A stretch of 60,848 nt of DNA from the NCBI RefSeq assembly GCF_016862195.1, contig NZ_BOMM01000077.1, positions 1-60,848 of the forward strand, given 5' to 3'. This document shows, in pieces, positions 48,700 through 57,233 of the stretch. The translations under genes were made by a program, and so were the position numbers. Origin of the DNA: Paractinoplanes ferrugineus. GTDB lineage: Bacteria > Actinomycetota > Actinomycetes > Mycobacteriales > Micromonosporaceae. Position 1 is the first letter of the stretch, and every line of letters begins with the position of its first letter. Under the pieces are notes generated by a model, which worked only from the letters and a program-made list of their open reading frames with translations, searched no databases and had not been told where the DNA came from.

Positions 48700-51132
48700 T
48701 CAACCGACCGTGACCTCCACCCGCAGCACCGTGCCGGGTTCGGCGGCCGGCACCACCGTGCCGTCGAGCCGTTCGCCGTCCACGACCAGGCCGGCCTCGG
48801 CCCCGCGGCGGACCGTGATCTCGTAGGTGGCGCCCCGGAACGCCCGGGTGGCCTGGAAACCGGGCCAGTCGGCCGGCAGCACCGGCTCGATCCGCAGCCC
48901 GGTCAGCTCCGGGCGGATGCCGAGGATCCACTGGGTGATCGCGACGAAGTTCCACGCCGCGGTGCCGGTCAGCCACGAGTTCTTGGCCTCGCCGTGGGTC
49001 GGGGCGTCCTTGCCGGCGATCATCTGGGCATAGACGTACGGCTCACAGCGGTGCAGCTCGCTGAGCTCCTCGCGGGCGGACGGGTTGATCCGCCGGTAGT
49101 AGTCGAACGCGCGGTCGCCGTTGCCCACCATCGCCTCGGCGATCATGATCCACGGGTTGGTGTGGCAGAAGATGCCGGCGTTCTCCTTGTAGCCCGGCGG
49201 GTAGGAGGAGATCTCGCCCAGCTCGATCCGGTAACTGGAGTAGGCCGGCTGCTGCAGCACGATGCCGTGCGGGGTGGCCAGCCGTTCGGCCACGCTGCGC
49301 AACGCCCGGGTGGCCAGGCCGTCGTCGAGGCCGACGCCACCGAGCACGCACATGCCCTGCGGCTCGATGAAGATCTGTCCCTCGTCGTTCTCGCCGGAGC
49401 CGATCGGGTTGCCGTGGAAGTCGTAGGCCCGGCGGAACCACTCGCCGTCCCAGCCGTGCTCGACGATCACCCCCGTCATCTTCTCCGCGGCGGCGCGGTA
49501 CTCGCCCGCCTCCTCGCCCAGCCCGCGCAGGTCGGCGATGGCCGCCAGCTCCTTGGCGGCCAGCACGAACTGCCCCGCGATGAACACCGACTCGGCGGTG
49601 CCGCCGCTGACGTTCTCGGTGGTCTGGAACGGCTCACCGGGAGTGTCGGAGAAGCAGTTGAGGTTGAGGCAGTCGTTCCAGTCGGCCCGCCCGATCAGCG
49701 GCAGGCCGTGCGGCCCGAGCCGTTCCTGGGTGTAGCGGACGGACCGGCGCAGGTGCTCGTACAGCGGTTGTTCGCTGCCGGGCTCGTTGTCGAACGGCAC
49801 CGGCACGTCCAGGATCGACTCGTCGCCGGTCTCCTTGACGTACGCGGAGACACCGAGCACCAGCCACAGCGGGTCGTCGTTGAAGCCCTCACCGATGTCG
49901 TTGTTCCCGCGCTTGGTCAGCGGCTGGTACTGGTGGTAGGCCCCACCGGTCGCCATCTGGGTGGCCGCGATGTCGAGGATCCGCTCCCGGGCCCGCTCCG
50001 GGATCATGTGGACGAAGCCCAGCAGGTCCTGGTTGGAGTCGCGGAAACCCATGCCCCGGCCGATCCCCGACTCGTAGAACGACGCCGACCGGCTGAGATT
50101 GAAGGTCACCATGCACTGGTACGCGTTCCAGATGTTGACCATCCGGTCGGTGTCCGGGTCGGGGGTCGTCACGTGCAGGCCGCCGAGCAGCCGGTCCCAG
50201 TAGTCGCCGAGCGCCGCCAGCCCGTCCGCGACCGTCTCCGGGCGCAGCCAGCGCTCGATGACCGGCCGTACGTTCCGCTTGTTTATCGTCTGTGACCCGG
50301 GCGGGTCGAATTTGTCGTCCCTCGGGTTCTCGGCGTAGCCGAGCACGAAGACCACCTCGCGGCTCTCGCCCGGCTGCAGCGCCAGCCGCACGTGGTGGCT
50401 GCCGATCGGCGCCCAGCCGTGCGCGATCGAGTCGGTGGCCGCGCCCTGCTCGACGACCCGGGGCTGGTCATAACCGCGGTAGGGGCCGAGGAACGCCTCC
50501 CGCTGGGTGTCGAATCCGGCGAGCGGCTCCGAGCAGGCGAAGTACGCGAAGTGGTCGCGCCGCTCGCGATATTCGGTCTTGTGATAGATCGTCCCGCCGT
50601 CCACCTCGACCTGGCCGGTGGAGAAGTTGCGCTGGAAGTTGGTGGCGTCGTCCTGCGCGTCCCACAGGCAGAACTCGACTGACGAGAACAGCGACAGCTC
50701 GGCCGCGGTGTCGCGTTCGTTGGTGACGTTCACCCGCCACACCTCGAGGGTCTCGCCGAGCGGCACGTAGTACAGCGTCTCGGCCCGGATCCCGCCGCGC
50801 CGCGCCGCGATCCGGGTGTAGGACAGGCCGTGCCGGCACTCGTAGTCGTCCAGTTCGGACTGGGTCGGCTGCCACGACGGCGACCAGAAGTCGCCGGTGG
50901 CGTCGTCCCGCACGTACAGGTAGCGGCCGCCGACGTCGAACGGTGCGTTGTTGTAGCGGTACCGGGTCAGGCGCCGCAGCTTGGCGTCGCGGTAGAACGA
51001 GTAGCCGCCGGCGGTGTTGGTGACGATGCCGAAGTACGCCTCCGTGCCCAGATAGTTGATCCAGGGCAGGGGCGTGTCGGGGCGGTCGATGACGTACTCA
51101 CGCCGCTCGTCGTCGAAGTGTCCGTAGCGCAC
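48700..51132 (-). CDS. GH94 cellobiose phosphorylase
   Basis: A protein of 810 residues, cytoplasmic. It begins MRYGHFDDERREYVIDRPDTP, typical of cellobiose phosphorylase, with GYSFYRDAKLRRLTRYRYN and the catalytic Asp motif GRADWNDCLN (DWND, residues 484-487). The enzyme splits cellobiose with phosphate to glucose 1-phosphate and glucose, saving ATP. Length equals the family. GTG51132 follows AGGGAG by 6 nt. A perfect CebR box lies 20 nt upstream, so it is probably induced by cellobiose. Confidence 0.92.
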   Translation of the reverse strand: MRYGHFDDERREYVIDRPDTPLPWINYLGTEAYFGIVTNTAGGYSFYRDAKLRRLTRYRYNNAPFDVGGRYLYVRDDATGDFWSPSWQPTQSELDDYECRHGLSYTRIAARRGGIRAETLYYVPLGETLEVWRVNVTNERDTAAELSLFSSVEFCLWDAQDDATNFQRNFSTGQVEVDGGTIYHKTEYRERRDHFAYFACSEPLAGFDTQREAFLGPYRGYDQPRVVEQGAATDSIAHGWAPIGSHHVRLALQPGESREVVFVLGYAENPRDDKFDPPGSQTINKRNVRPVIERWLRPETVADGLAALGDYWDRLLGGLHVTTPDPDTDRMVNIWNAYQCMVTFNLSRSASFYESGIGRGMGFRDSNQDLLGFVHMIPERARERILDIAATQMATGGAYHQYQPLTKRGNNDIGEGFNDDPLWLVLGVSAYVKETGDESILDVPVPFDNEPGSEQPLYEHLRRSVRYTQERLGPHGLPLIGRADWNDCLNLNCFSDTPGEPFQTTENVSGGTAESVFIAGQFVLAAKELAAIADLRGLGEEAGEYRAAAEKMTGVIVEHGWDGEWFRRAYDFHGNPIGSGENDEGQIFIEPQGMCVLGGVGLDDGLATRALRSVAERLATPHGIVLQQPAYSSYRIELGEISSYPPGYKENAGIFCHTNPWIMIAEAMVGNGDRAFDYYRRINPSAREELSELHRCEPYVYAQMIAGKDAPTHGEAKNSWLTGTAAWNFVAITQWILGIRPELTGLRIEPVLPADWPGFQATRAFRGATYEITVRRGAEAGLVVDGERLDGTVVPAAEPGTVLRVEVTVG

Positions 51133-51151
51133 CAGGTTCTCCCTTGAGGTG

Positions 51152-51165
51152 TGGGAGCGCTCCCA
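51152..51165. promoter_or_regulatory. Perfect CebR operator before GH94 gene
   Basis: TGGGAGCGCTCCCA is the exact 14-bp consensus bound by CebR, the cello-oligosaccharide-responsive LacI-family repressor of Streptomyces. It lies 20 nt upstream of the GH94 start. No LacI-family gene is in the window, so CebR would act in trans. Confidence 0.85.
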
Positions 51166-51216
51166 TGAGAAGCTCTGGTTGTCATGCTATGTGTGACCCT
51201 GTTCACTGCGCGACCC

Positions 51217-51303
51217 TCTGCGTCTTCTCGGGTGGCGCTTTTTGGTGTTCGGCGTGGCCTTCTGCGTCTTCCCGGGTGGAGCTTTTGGTGCTCGGCGTGG
51301 CCC
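51217..51303. repeat. Imperfect 44-bp tandem duplication
   Basis: Two copies (51217-51260 and 51261-51303) share TCTGCGTCTTC, CGGGTGG, TTTTGGTG and CGGCGTGGCC, differing at a few bases. It lies between the GH94 and TetR genes, which read the same way, beyond the CebR box. I see no coding or hairpin role. Confidence 0.6.
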
Positions 51304-51320
51304 TGGACGGGGCTCCCGGG

Positions 51321-51983
51321 TCAGCGCGGCAGGGCTCCGAGGATTCCGGTGATGATCGCCAGTCGCAGCGAGACGCGCAGGTCGAGCTGGAGCGTGAACA
51401 GCGCCGGCTCGGTCTCGTAGGCGGCGAGCACGCCGGCCGGCGGCGGGCAGTAGGCCGACAGCGTGCCGGCCATGAGCATGGTCTGCAGGCACACCGTCTG
51501 GGCGCCGTCGCCCACTTCGGGCAGATGGTGCTTGATCAGGCCGACCATCGTTCGCAGGGCGTCGAGCGAAGCGCGCTTGTGCCGCAGGACGACGTCGATC
51601 GAGACGTTGTGCTCCAGCACGCCGCCCTGCGCGCCGAACAGGTCGCAGAGCGCCACCCGGCCCGCCAGCGACCGGCTGAGCACGTCGGCGAGCTGCTCCG
51701 AGCGCGCCTCGGCGGGCAGGGTCGCGTCGATGCCGGCGGCCAGCTCGGCGGGCAGCTCGGCCACCCAGGTCTGCAGGAAGTAGTCGAGCAGTTCGAGCAG
51801 CACCGCCTCGCGGGACTCGAAATAACGCAGCACGTTGGACTTGGCCAGACCGACCCGGCGGCTCAGCTCGTTGAGGCTCAGCTCGGCCACCGGCATCTCG
51901 CCGAGCATGGCCGCCGCCGTGTCGAGGATCGCCTGCCGGCGCGCCTCGCGCTGCTCGTCGTTGCGGGCCCGCTTGAACGTCAT
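51321..51983 (-). CDS. TetR-family regulator
   Basis: A protein of 220 residues. Helix-turn-helix LSLNELSRRVGLAKSNVLRYF lies at about residues 35-55, preceded by a TetR alpha1 helix (REARRQAILDTAAAML). The C-terminal ligand domain is helical. It is divergent from the SDR gene and the gap holds three matching operators, so it probably represses both that gene and itself. Confidence 0.85.
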   Translation of the reverse strand: MTFKRARNDEQREARRQAILDTAAAMLGEMPVAELSLNELSRRVGLAKSNVLRYFESREAVLLELLDYFLQTWVAELPAELAAGIDATLPAEARSEQLADVLSRSLAGRVALCDLFGAQGGVLEHNVSIDVVLRHKRASLDALRTMVGLIKHHLPEVGDGAQTVCLQTMLMAGTLSAYCPPPAGVLAAYETEPALFTLQLDLRVSLRLAIITGILGALPR

Positions 51984-52002
51984 GCCGGTGATCCTAGCTT
52001 AA

Positions 52003-52070
52003 AGACCGCCGGTCTCTTGACATCAGACCGTCGGTCTCTTAACGTTGCTCTCGTAAAAGACCGGCGGTAC
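52003..52070 (+). promoter_or_regulatory. Promoter with three TetR operators
   Basis: AGACCGCCGGTCT (52003-52015), AGACCGTCGGTCT (52025-52037) and AGACCGGCGGTAC (52058-52070) are inverted repeats around one base; their centres are 22 and 33 bp apart, about two and three helical turns. TTGACA (52017-52022) and TAACGT (52040-52045), spaced by 17 bp, frame the middle operator. Occupancy should shut the SDR promoter. Confidence 0.8.
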
Positions 52071-52083
52071 TTTAGGAGACGTC

Positions 52084-52977
52084 ATGTGGACCGAACAGAA
52101 CATCCCGGACCAGCGCGGCCGGCTGGCCATCGTGACCGGAGCCAACACCGGCCTGGGCTTCGAGACCGCGCGGGCACTGGCCGCCCGCGGCGCGACCGTG
52201 GTGCTGGCCGTGCGCAACGTCGAGAAGGGCAAACAGGCGGCCGCCCGGATGACCGGCGACGTGCTCGTCCAGGAGCTCGACCTGACCTCGCTCGAGTCGG
52301 TCCGCGGCGCGGCCGCCGACCTGCGCGCCGCCCATGAGCGCATCGACCTGCTGATCAACAACGCCGGCGTGATGTACACCCCGAAGCAGACCACCCGCGA
52401 CGGCTTCGAGATGCAGTTCGGCACCAACCACCTCGGCCACTTCGCGCTCACCGGGCTGCTGCTCGACCGTCTCCTGCCGGTGCCCGGTTCGCGGATCGTG
52501 ACGGTCAGCAGCGTCGGCCACCGCATCCGGGCCGCGATCCACTTCGACGACCTGCAGTGGGCGCGGTCCTACAGCCGGACCGGGGCCTACGGACAGGCCA
52601 AACTCGCCAACCTCATGTTCACGTACGAGCTGCAGCGACGCCTGGCCGCCCACGGTGCCCCGACCGTCGCGCTGGCCGCCCACCCCGGCGTCTCCAACAC
52701 CGAACTGGCCCGGAACTCGCCGGCCCTCGTGCGCCTGCCGCTGACCTGGCTGGGCCCGCTGATCACGCAGAAGCCGGCGATGGGTGCCCTGCCGACCCTG
52801 CGAGCCGCGACCGACCCGGCCGCGCTCGGCGCTCAGTACTACGGTCCCGACGGCCTGGGCGAGGTTCGCGGCCATCCCCGGCTGGTCACTTCGAGCCCCG
52901 AGTCCCACGACGTGGCCGTCCAGCAGCGCCTCTGGTCGGTCTCGACGGACCTCACCGGCGTGACCTTCCCGGTCTGA
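52084..52977 (+). CDS. Short-chain dehydrogenase (retinol-dehydrogenase-like)
   Basis: A protein of 297 residues. NADP-binding TGANTGLG, INNAGVM, catalytic Ser in TVSSVGH and YGQAK (Tyr-Lys), with the proline-rich PGVSNT loop. It belongs to the extended classical SDRs similar to WW-domain/retinol dehydrogenases that reduce lipophilic carbonyls. AGGAGA precedes the ATG by 4 nt. It is governed by the TetR operators upstream. Confidence 0.87.
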   Translation: MWTEQNIPDQRGRLAIVTGANTGLGFETARALAARGATVVLAVRNVEKGKQAAARMTGDVLVQELDLTSLESVRGAAADLRAAHERIDLLINNAGVMYTPKQTTRDGFEMQFGTNHLGHFALTGLLLDRLLPVPGSRIVTVSSVGHRIRAAIHFDDLQWARSYSRTGAYGQAKLANLMFTYELQRRLAAHGAPTVALAAHPGVSNTELARNSPALVRLPLTWLGPLITQKPAMGALPTLRAATDPAALGAQYYGPDGLGEVRGHPRLVTSSPESHDVAVQQRLWSVSTDLTGVTFPV

Positions 52978-52993
52978 GTCGTCCCGCCGATCG

Positions 52994-53021
52994 CCCTCTC
53001 GGCTTCGCTCCGCCGAGGGGG
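52994..53021. terminator. Hairpin between convergent SDR genes
   Basis: CCCTCTCGGC (52994-53003) pairs with GCCGAGGGGG (53012-53021) with one G-U pair and an 8-base loop. It lies 17 bp after the SDR stop. The rest of the 212-bp gap shows no gene. Confidence 0.55.
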
Positions 53022-53189
53022 AGTGGGGCGACGGCTCCACCTGACACCAGGTGCCGTCCGTGCCGCCGACCTGAGCCGGTCCGGCCTGGACGAGGCCGCG
53101 AAGTAGGTCCGGTTCGCCACCTCGAACCCCGGAACCGCCGCCGCTTGATCGGCGGGCAGCCGCTCCAACTCAGGCATGTCCGACCCTGG

Positions 53190-53876
53190 CTACCAGTTCA
53201 GCGGCCCCGTTTCGTCCTGGAACGTGCCGGTCGGTCCATCGGCGCCGAGGGTCGCCAGCCGCACGACGACCCGGGCGCTCTCCTCCGGTGACCGTCCGAT
53301 GCCGAACGCGGCTGTCATGTCGGTGGCGGTGGCGCCGGGCTCGACGGCGTTGAACTTGATGCCCGGCTCCGACTTGGCGTACTGGACGGTGAGCATGGTG
53401 GCCGCCGCCTTCGACGCCGCGTACAGGGGGAGCGGGAAGCCGAACTCCGGCCGGTGCGGGTTGGTGACCGCCCAGAACGAGCCCATGCTGCTGGACACCG
53501 TGACGACGGTGGCGTTCGGCGACCGGCGCAGCAGGGGCAGGGCGGCTTCGGTGACTCGTACGATGCTGACCGCGTTGGTGTCGAACGCCCGCAGCGCCGC
53601 CGGCCCGTCGACGTCGCCGGCCGCGAGGATGCCGGCGTTGTGCACGAGCACGTCGAGCCGCCCTTCCGCCGAGCCGATGGTCGCCAGTGCGTCGCGCACC
53701 GAGTCGTCCTCGGTCACGTCCAGTTGCACGAACCGGGCGCCGAGCGCCGCCGCGGCCTTCTCGCCCCGCTCGGCGTCCCGGGCGCCGACGTAGACGACGT
53801 GGCCCAGTGCCAGAAGCTGTTTCGCGGTCTCGAATCCGATGCCCTTGTTGGCCCCGGTGATCAATGTGACGGTCAT
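53190..53876 (-). CDS. Short-chain dehydrogenase (carbonyl-reductase-like)
   Basis: A protein of 228 residues: TGANKGIG at 8-15, VHNAGI, TVSSSMG and the YAASK active site. It resembles NADPH carbonyl reductases. ATG53876 has no ribosome binding site, but TAGCGT ends 6 nt upstream, as expected for leaderless mRNA. It is divergent from an XRE regulator at 53980 with 103 bp between them, so that regulator may control it. Confidence 0.85.
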   Translation of the reverse strand: MTVTLITGANKGIGFETAKQLLALGHVVYVGARDAERGEKAAAALGARFVQLDVTEDDSVRDALATIGSAEGRLDVLVHNAGILAAGDVDGPAALRAFDTNAVSIVRVTEAALPLLRRSPNATVVTVSSSMGSFWAVTNPHRPEFGFPLPLYAASKAAATMLTVQYAKSEPGIKFNAVEPGATATDMTAAFGIGRSPEESARVVVRLATLGADGPTGTFQDETGPLNW

Positions 53877-53882
53877 GCGGCC

Positions 53883-53973
53883 ACGCTAGGTACGGCCCCT
53901 TCCGCCAGCCAGAGCCCCGTTCAGCCGGGGGTCTCGCAGGACCCCCGCTGCTCGCCCGGCTCCGGCCTAGGCT
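53883..53973. promoter_or_regulatory. Divergent leaderless promoter pair
   Basis: On the minus strand TAGCGT (53888-53883) and on the plus strand TAGGCT (53968-53973) each stand 6 nt before the start codon of the SDR and XRE genes. Neither gene has a ribosome binding site. The -35 regions are weak. Confidence 0.5.
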
Positions 53974-53979
53974 GGTCGG

Positions 53980-54978
53980 GTGAGCGAGACGACGAACGCC
54001 CTCGGCGCCTATCTTCGGGCGCGGCGCGAATTGGTCACCCCGGAGCAGGCGGGTATCCCCGGGGTCGGCGTACGGCGTGTGCCCGGCTTGCGCCGTGAGG
54101 AGGTCGCGATGCTTGCCGGCATCAGCGCCGACTACTACCTGCGTCTCGAACGGGGCCGGGACCGCAACCCGTCCGTGCAGGTGCTCGAGTCGATCGCCCG
54201 GGTGCTGCAGCTCGACGACGACCACATGGCCCACCTGCTGACCCTGGTCGCCGCCCCGTCCCGCAAACGCCGCCGCCGTGCACGCCGCGAGACCCCGCCG
54301 CCCGGCGCGCTCAAACTGCTCGACTCGCTCGTCCAGCCGGCTTTCATCGAGGACCGCTACTTCGACATCCTCGCCTCGAACAGCCTGGCCAAGGCGCTTT
54401 CACCCCGCCTCGCCGTCGGCGGCAACCAGATGCGCGACCTGTTCCTGGACCCGACCGAGCAGGCCCTGCACCCGGATTGGCAGTCCGTCACCGAGTGCTT
54501 CGTGGCAAACCTGCGCCAGGCGGTCGGCACCGACACCGACGACCCACGCTTCATCGAACTCACCGGCGAACTGACCCTGGCCAGCCCTCGATTCCGCCAG
54601 CTCTGGGCCCGCCACGAGGTGCGAGGCCAACGTGGAACGCCACTACGCATCAACCACCCCCAGGTCGGCGAGATGACCCTCAACCGCGAACGCCTGAGCA
54701 TCGGCGGATCCGAGACCCTGATGCTGGTCGTCTACCACCCGGACCCCGGCTCCACCGACGCCGACAAACTGGCCCTGCTGGCCTCCGCCGCCCTGCCCTC
54801 CGCCGCCCTGCCCTCCGCCGCCCTGCCCTCCGCCGCCTCACCTTCCGCCCCCTCGCCGAGGGCCGGCACGCCGTCGTCGGCCTCGGCGCCGGGTTTCGGC
54901 TCGTCGAGGGCCGTTCTGCCGGGTTCCGGCGCCGGGCCTGGGGCTGAGGCCGGGCCTGGGTCAAGCGTCGCGGGATAG
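53980..54978 (+). CDS. XRE-family regulator with MmyB-like domain
   Basis: A protein of 332 residues. The N-terminal helix-turn-helix (VPGLRREEVAMLAGISADYYLRLE, about 34-58) and a MmyB-like ligand-binding domain (about 100-265; DILASNSLAKAL, LMLVVYHPDPGS) are typical of actinomycete regulators that flank oxidoreductase genes. The last ~65 residues are an Ala/Pro/Ser tail that includes three exact 15-bp repeats encoding AALPS (54787-54831); most homologues end before it. GTG53980 has TAGGCT 6 nt upstream and no ribosome binding site, so leaderless. Its end overlaps the convergent permease gene by 18 bp. Confidence 0.85.
   Translation: MSETTNALGAYLRARRELVTPEQAGIPGVGVRRVPGLRREEVAMLAGISADYYLRLERGRDRNPSVQVLESIARVLQLDDDHMAHLLTLVAAPSRKRRRRARRETPPPGALKLLDSLVQPAFIEDRYFDILASNSLAKALSPRLAVGGNQMRDLFLDPTEQALHPDWQSVTECFVANLRQAVGTDTDDPRFIELTGELTLASPRFRQLWARHEVRGQRGTPLRINHPQVGEMTLNRERLSIGGSETLMLVVYHPDPGSTDADKLALLASAALPSAALPSAALPSAASPSAPSPRAGTPSSASAPGFGSSRAVLPGSGAGPGAEAGPGSSVAG
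54787..54831 (+). repeat. 15-bp tandem repeat, three copies
   Basis: GCCGCCCTGCCCTCC is repeated exactly three times, in frame, in the tail of the XRE gene; a fourth copy at 54832-54846 is degenerate. Copy-number slippage would lengthen or shorten the tail by five residues. Confidence 0.85.
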
Positions 54979-55614
54979 GAAGGCGACGGTGCCGGCCGCG
55001 GCCACCGACGCCGTCCACGCGAGCAGGATTGCGGCGCCCGTCGTGAAGTCGCCATGCGGCTGGGACAGCGCGCGCCCTGCCTGGTCGGGCAGCCAGCGGG
55101 CGTGCTCGGTGTAGCCGGCCAGCAACGGCGAAACGACAAGCACGAGCGTGAGCAGGCCGGCCAGCGGCAGGACAAGTGACCGGAGGAGAACGGTCAGCCC
55201 GAGCGCGAGCAAACCCATGAGCACCAGATAGGCCGCCGCTCCGATCACTGTCCACCGGCCGGCGGGCCGCCCCGGAACGAGCCACCCGCCGATGGTGATG
55301 ACGCTGGTGGCGGTGGCCGCGATCAGGTAGGCGCCGGCCTTGCCCGCCAGGAGCACCAGCCGACGGGGCATGGCGATCAGTGTGGTGGCGATCTGGCGTC
55401 CGGAGTATTCGGCGGCCACCACCAGAACGCCGAGCACGATCGGCCCGATCTGAAGGAACGGGACCGCTTGAGCCGGCCCGGCGGGGTCGGCCGCCGCGAA
55501 CAGCGCCCCGGCCACGACGGTCGCGAGCATGGCGGCGAGAGCGGCGGGCAGGCCACGGAGCTTGATGAGCTCGGCGGTGGTAGCACGCCTGAGCCGGTGG
55601 CGCCGCGCGGTCAT
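54961..55614 (-). CDS. ABC-2-type permease, second subunit
   Basis: A protein of 217 residues with six hydrophobic segments (ALAAMLATVVAGALFAAADPAG; TVIGAAAYLVLMGLLALGL; ILLAWTASVAAAGTVAFL). It has the length and topology of an ABC-2 permease half. Its start overlaps the preceding permease gene's stop by 4 bp (ATGA). It works with the permease at 55611 and the ATPase at 56399. Confidence 0.8.
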   Translation of the reverse strand: MTARRHRLRRATTAELIKLRGLPAALAAMLATVVAGALFAAADPAGPAQAVPFLQIGPIVLGVLVVAAEYSGRQIATTLIAMPRRLVLLAGKAGAYLIAATATSVITIGGWLVPGRPAGRWTVIGAAAYLVLMGLLALGLTVLLRSLVLPLAGLLTLVLVVSPLLAGYTEHARWLPDQAGRALSQPHGDFTTGAAILLAWTASVAAAGTVAFLSRDA

Positions 55615-56405
55615 GCGTCGCGCCGGGTGAAGACGACGGAGGAGATCGCGAGCAGGCCCAGCGCCCAGGTAGCCATGACCAGTCCGCCGGGAATCGGGTC
55701 GAGCGCCCCGTCGAACGTGGCGATCGAGTCGTCGGCGAACAGCCGCATGCCGGCGAGGTCGGGTAGGTAGTAGGCCAGCGGCGTGACGTGTGACAGCAGG
55801 ACCGACACCGACACGAGGGAACTGTTCACGATGCCGGCGATCAGCGGGCCGATCCCGTTGCGGGTCAGGACCGTGATCGCCAGGACCATGAGCGCCGTCA
55901 GGGTCCAGTAGACGGCCGCACCCACGCCCCGGGCAACCGTGTCGCCCACGTCGGCGGGTGTGCCGAGACCGCCGAGGACGAGATTCGCCGCCCCCAGGCA
56001 GACCGGGATGGTGACCGCGGCGGTGGCGAGCACGAGCAGCGCGACGACCGTGGCCTTCGCCGCCACGACGGCGAGCCGGCTCGGCGTTGCCGTCAACGTC
56101 GCCGTGATCTGCCGGCCGCCCCCGGCGTCGGGAGTGTTCGCGGTGTATTCGCTGCTGACCGCGATGACGCCGAGAACGACCGCCCCGACCGTGCCGAGCG
56201 GGGCCGCGGAGAAGACCGCGTCGGCCGCGGACGTGTAGGCGACCAGGTCCGGCTGCCCGGATCGCAGCGCGTTGCGGACCCCCATCGAGTTGAGCAGGCT
56301 GATGCCGAGCGGGCCGACCGAGGCGACCGCGAGAGCGGCGAGGCTCCCCGGAAGGGTGGCGGTCTTGCGCAGCTCGGCGACGAGAGTGCGGGGAAAGGTC
56401 AGCAC
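55611..56405 (-). CDS. ABC-2-type permease, first subunit
   Basis: A protein of 264 residues with six hydrophobic segments; it resembles the 217-residue permease (both share the segments following AEL..K..LP and ..AEYS/SEYT..GR/GRQIT). The start GTG56405 overlaps the ATPase stop by 7 bp. Together the three genes form an exporter of unknown cargo, possibly an antibiotic or lipid. Confidence 0.8.
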   Translation of the reverse strand: MLTFPRTLVAELRKTATLPGSLAALAVASVGPLGISLLNSMGVRNALRSGQPDLVAYTSAADAVFSAAPLGTVGAVVLGVIAVSSEYTANTPDAGGGRQITATLTATPSRLAVVAAKATVVALLVLATAAVTIPVCLGAANLVLGGLGTPADVGDTVARGVGAAVYWTLTALMVLAITVLTRNGIGPLIAGIVNSSLVSVSVLLSHVTPLAYYLPDLAGMRLFADDSIATFDGALDPIPGGLVMATWALGLLAISSVVFTRRDA

Positions 56406-57112
56406 CGCTGCTCCGACCGGTCGGCGGTGAGGGCGAAGAAGGCCTCCTCCAGCGTGGCGTGACCGGCGATCACCTGGTCGAGCGGGCCAGCCGCCGCGAT
56501 CCGCCCGCCGGCGATGACCACGAGATCGTCGGCGATCTCCGCGACCTCGCTCATCAGGTGACTGGACAGCAGGACGGTGCCGCCCGCATCGGCGTGGGCG
56601 CGGAGCAGGCCGCGTATCCACCGGATGCCCTCGGGGTCGAGGCCGTTCACCGGCTCGTCGAGCACCAGCGCCGCCGGGTTGCCCAGCAGCGCGGCGGCGA
56701 GCCCGAGGCGCTGCCCCATGCCGAGGGAGAATCGGCCGACCCGGGTGCGCCCGCTGCCGGCGAGACCCACCTGGTCGAGCACCTCGGTCACCCGCCGCTT
56801 CGGTAGGCCGCCGGCACGGGCGACCCAGGCCAGGTGGTTGCGGGCGGTGCGGGACCGGTGGGCGCCCGAGCCGTCGAGCATGGACCCGACCGTACGCAAC
56901 GGATCGGGCAGCTCTCGATAGGGCCGGCCGTCGATGAGCGCCGTGCCTGCGGTGGCGCGGTCCAGCCCGAGCAGGATGCGCAGCGTCGAGGACTTTCCCG
57001 CCCCGTTGGGACCGAGGAAGCCGGTCACGCGGCCGGGCAGCGCATGGAACGTCACGTCGGACAGCACGGTGCGGGAACCGTGTCGCTTGCTGAGGCCGCT
57101 GATCGAAAGCAT
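56399..57112 (-). CDS. ABC transporter ATPase
   Basis: A protein of 237 residues: Walker A GPNGAGKS, signature SLGMGQRLG, Walker B ALVLDEPVNGLDP and switch His in LLSSHL. It is of the CcmA/NatA-type drug or lipid exporter class. It is the first gene of its operon and divergent from the histidine-kinase gene, so the two-component system may control it. Confidence 0.9.
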   Translation of the reverse strand: MLSISGLSKRHGSRTVLSDVTFHALPGRVTGFLGPNGAGKSSTLRILLGLDRATAGTALIDGRPYRELPDPLRTVGSMLDGSGAHRSRTARNHLAWVARAGGLPKRRVTEVLDQVGLAGSGRTRVGRFSLGMGQRLGLAAALLGNPAALVLDEPVNGLDPEGIRWIRGLLRAHADAGGTVLLSSHLMSEVAEIADDLVVIAGGRIAAAGPLDQVIAGHATLEEAFFALTADRSEQRC

Positions 57113-57221
57113 GGGCCAATGCCATCAGGTGGCGACGGTGGGGGCATCGGACCGTGGCCCGAACTTCCTCGGACCCTGGTCCCTCGTACTCAGGACGGAT
57201 CCCGGCCACGGCCCACGAACC

Positions 57222-57227
57222 TAGACT
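57222..57227 (+). promoter_or_regulatory. Leaderless -10 of the histidine-kinase gene
   Basis: TAGACT ends 6 nt before ATG57234 and no ribosome binding site is visible, which fits a leaderless transcript starting at the A of the ATG. Confidence 0.5.
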
Positions 57228-57233
57228 CGCGGC

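Noticed and set aside
54832..54978. Possibility that the Ala/Pro/Ser tail of the XRE protein is a frameshift
   Set aside because: The frame stays open with normal codon use and the repeats are in frame, so an expanded tail is simpler, though a frameshift cannot be excluded.
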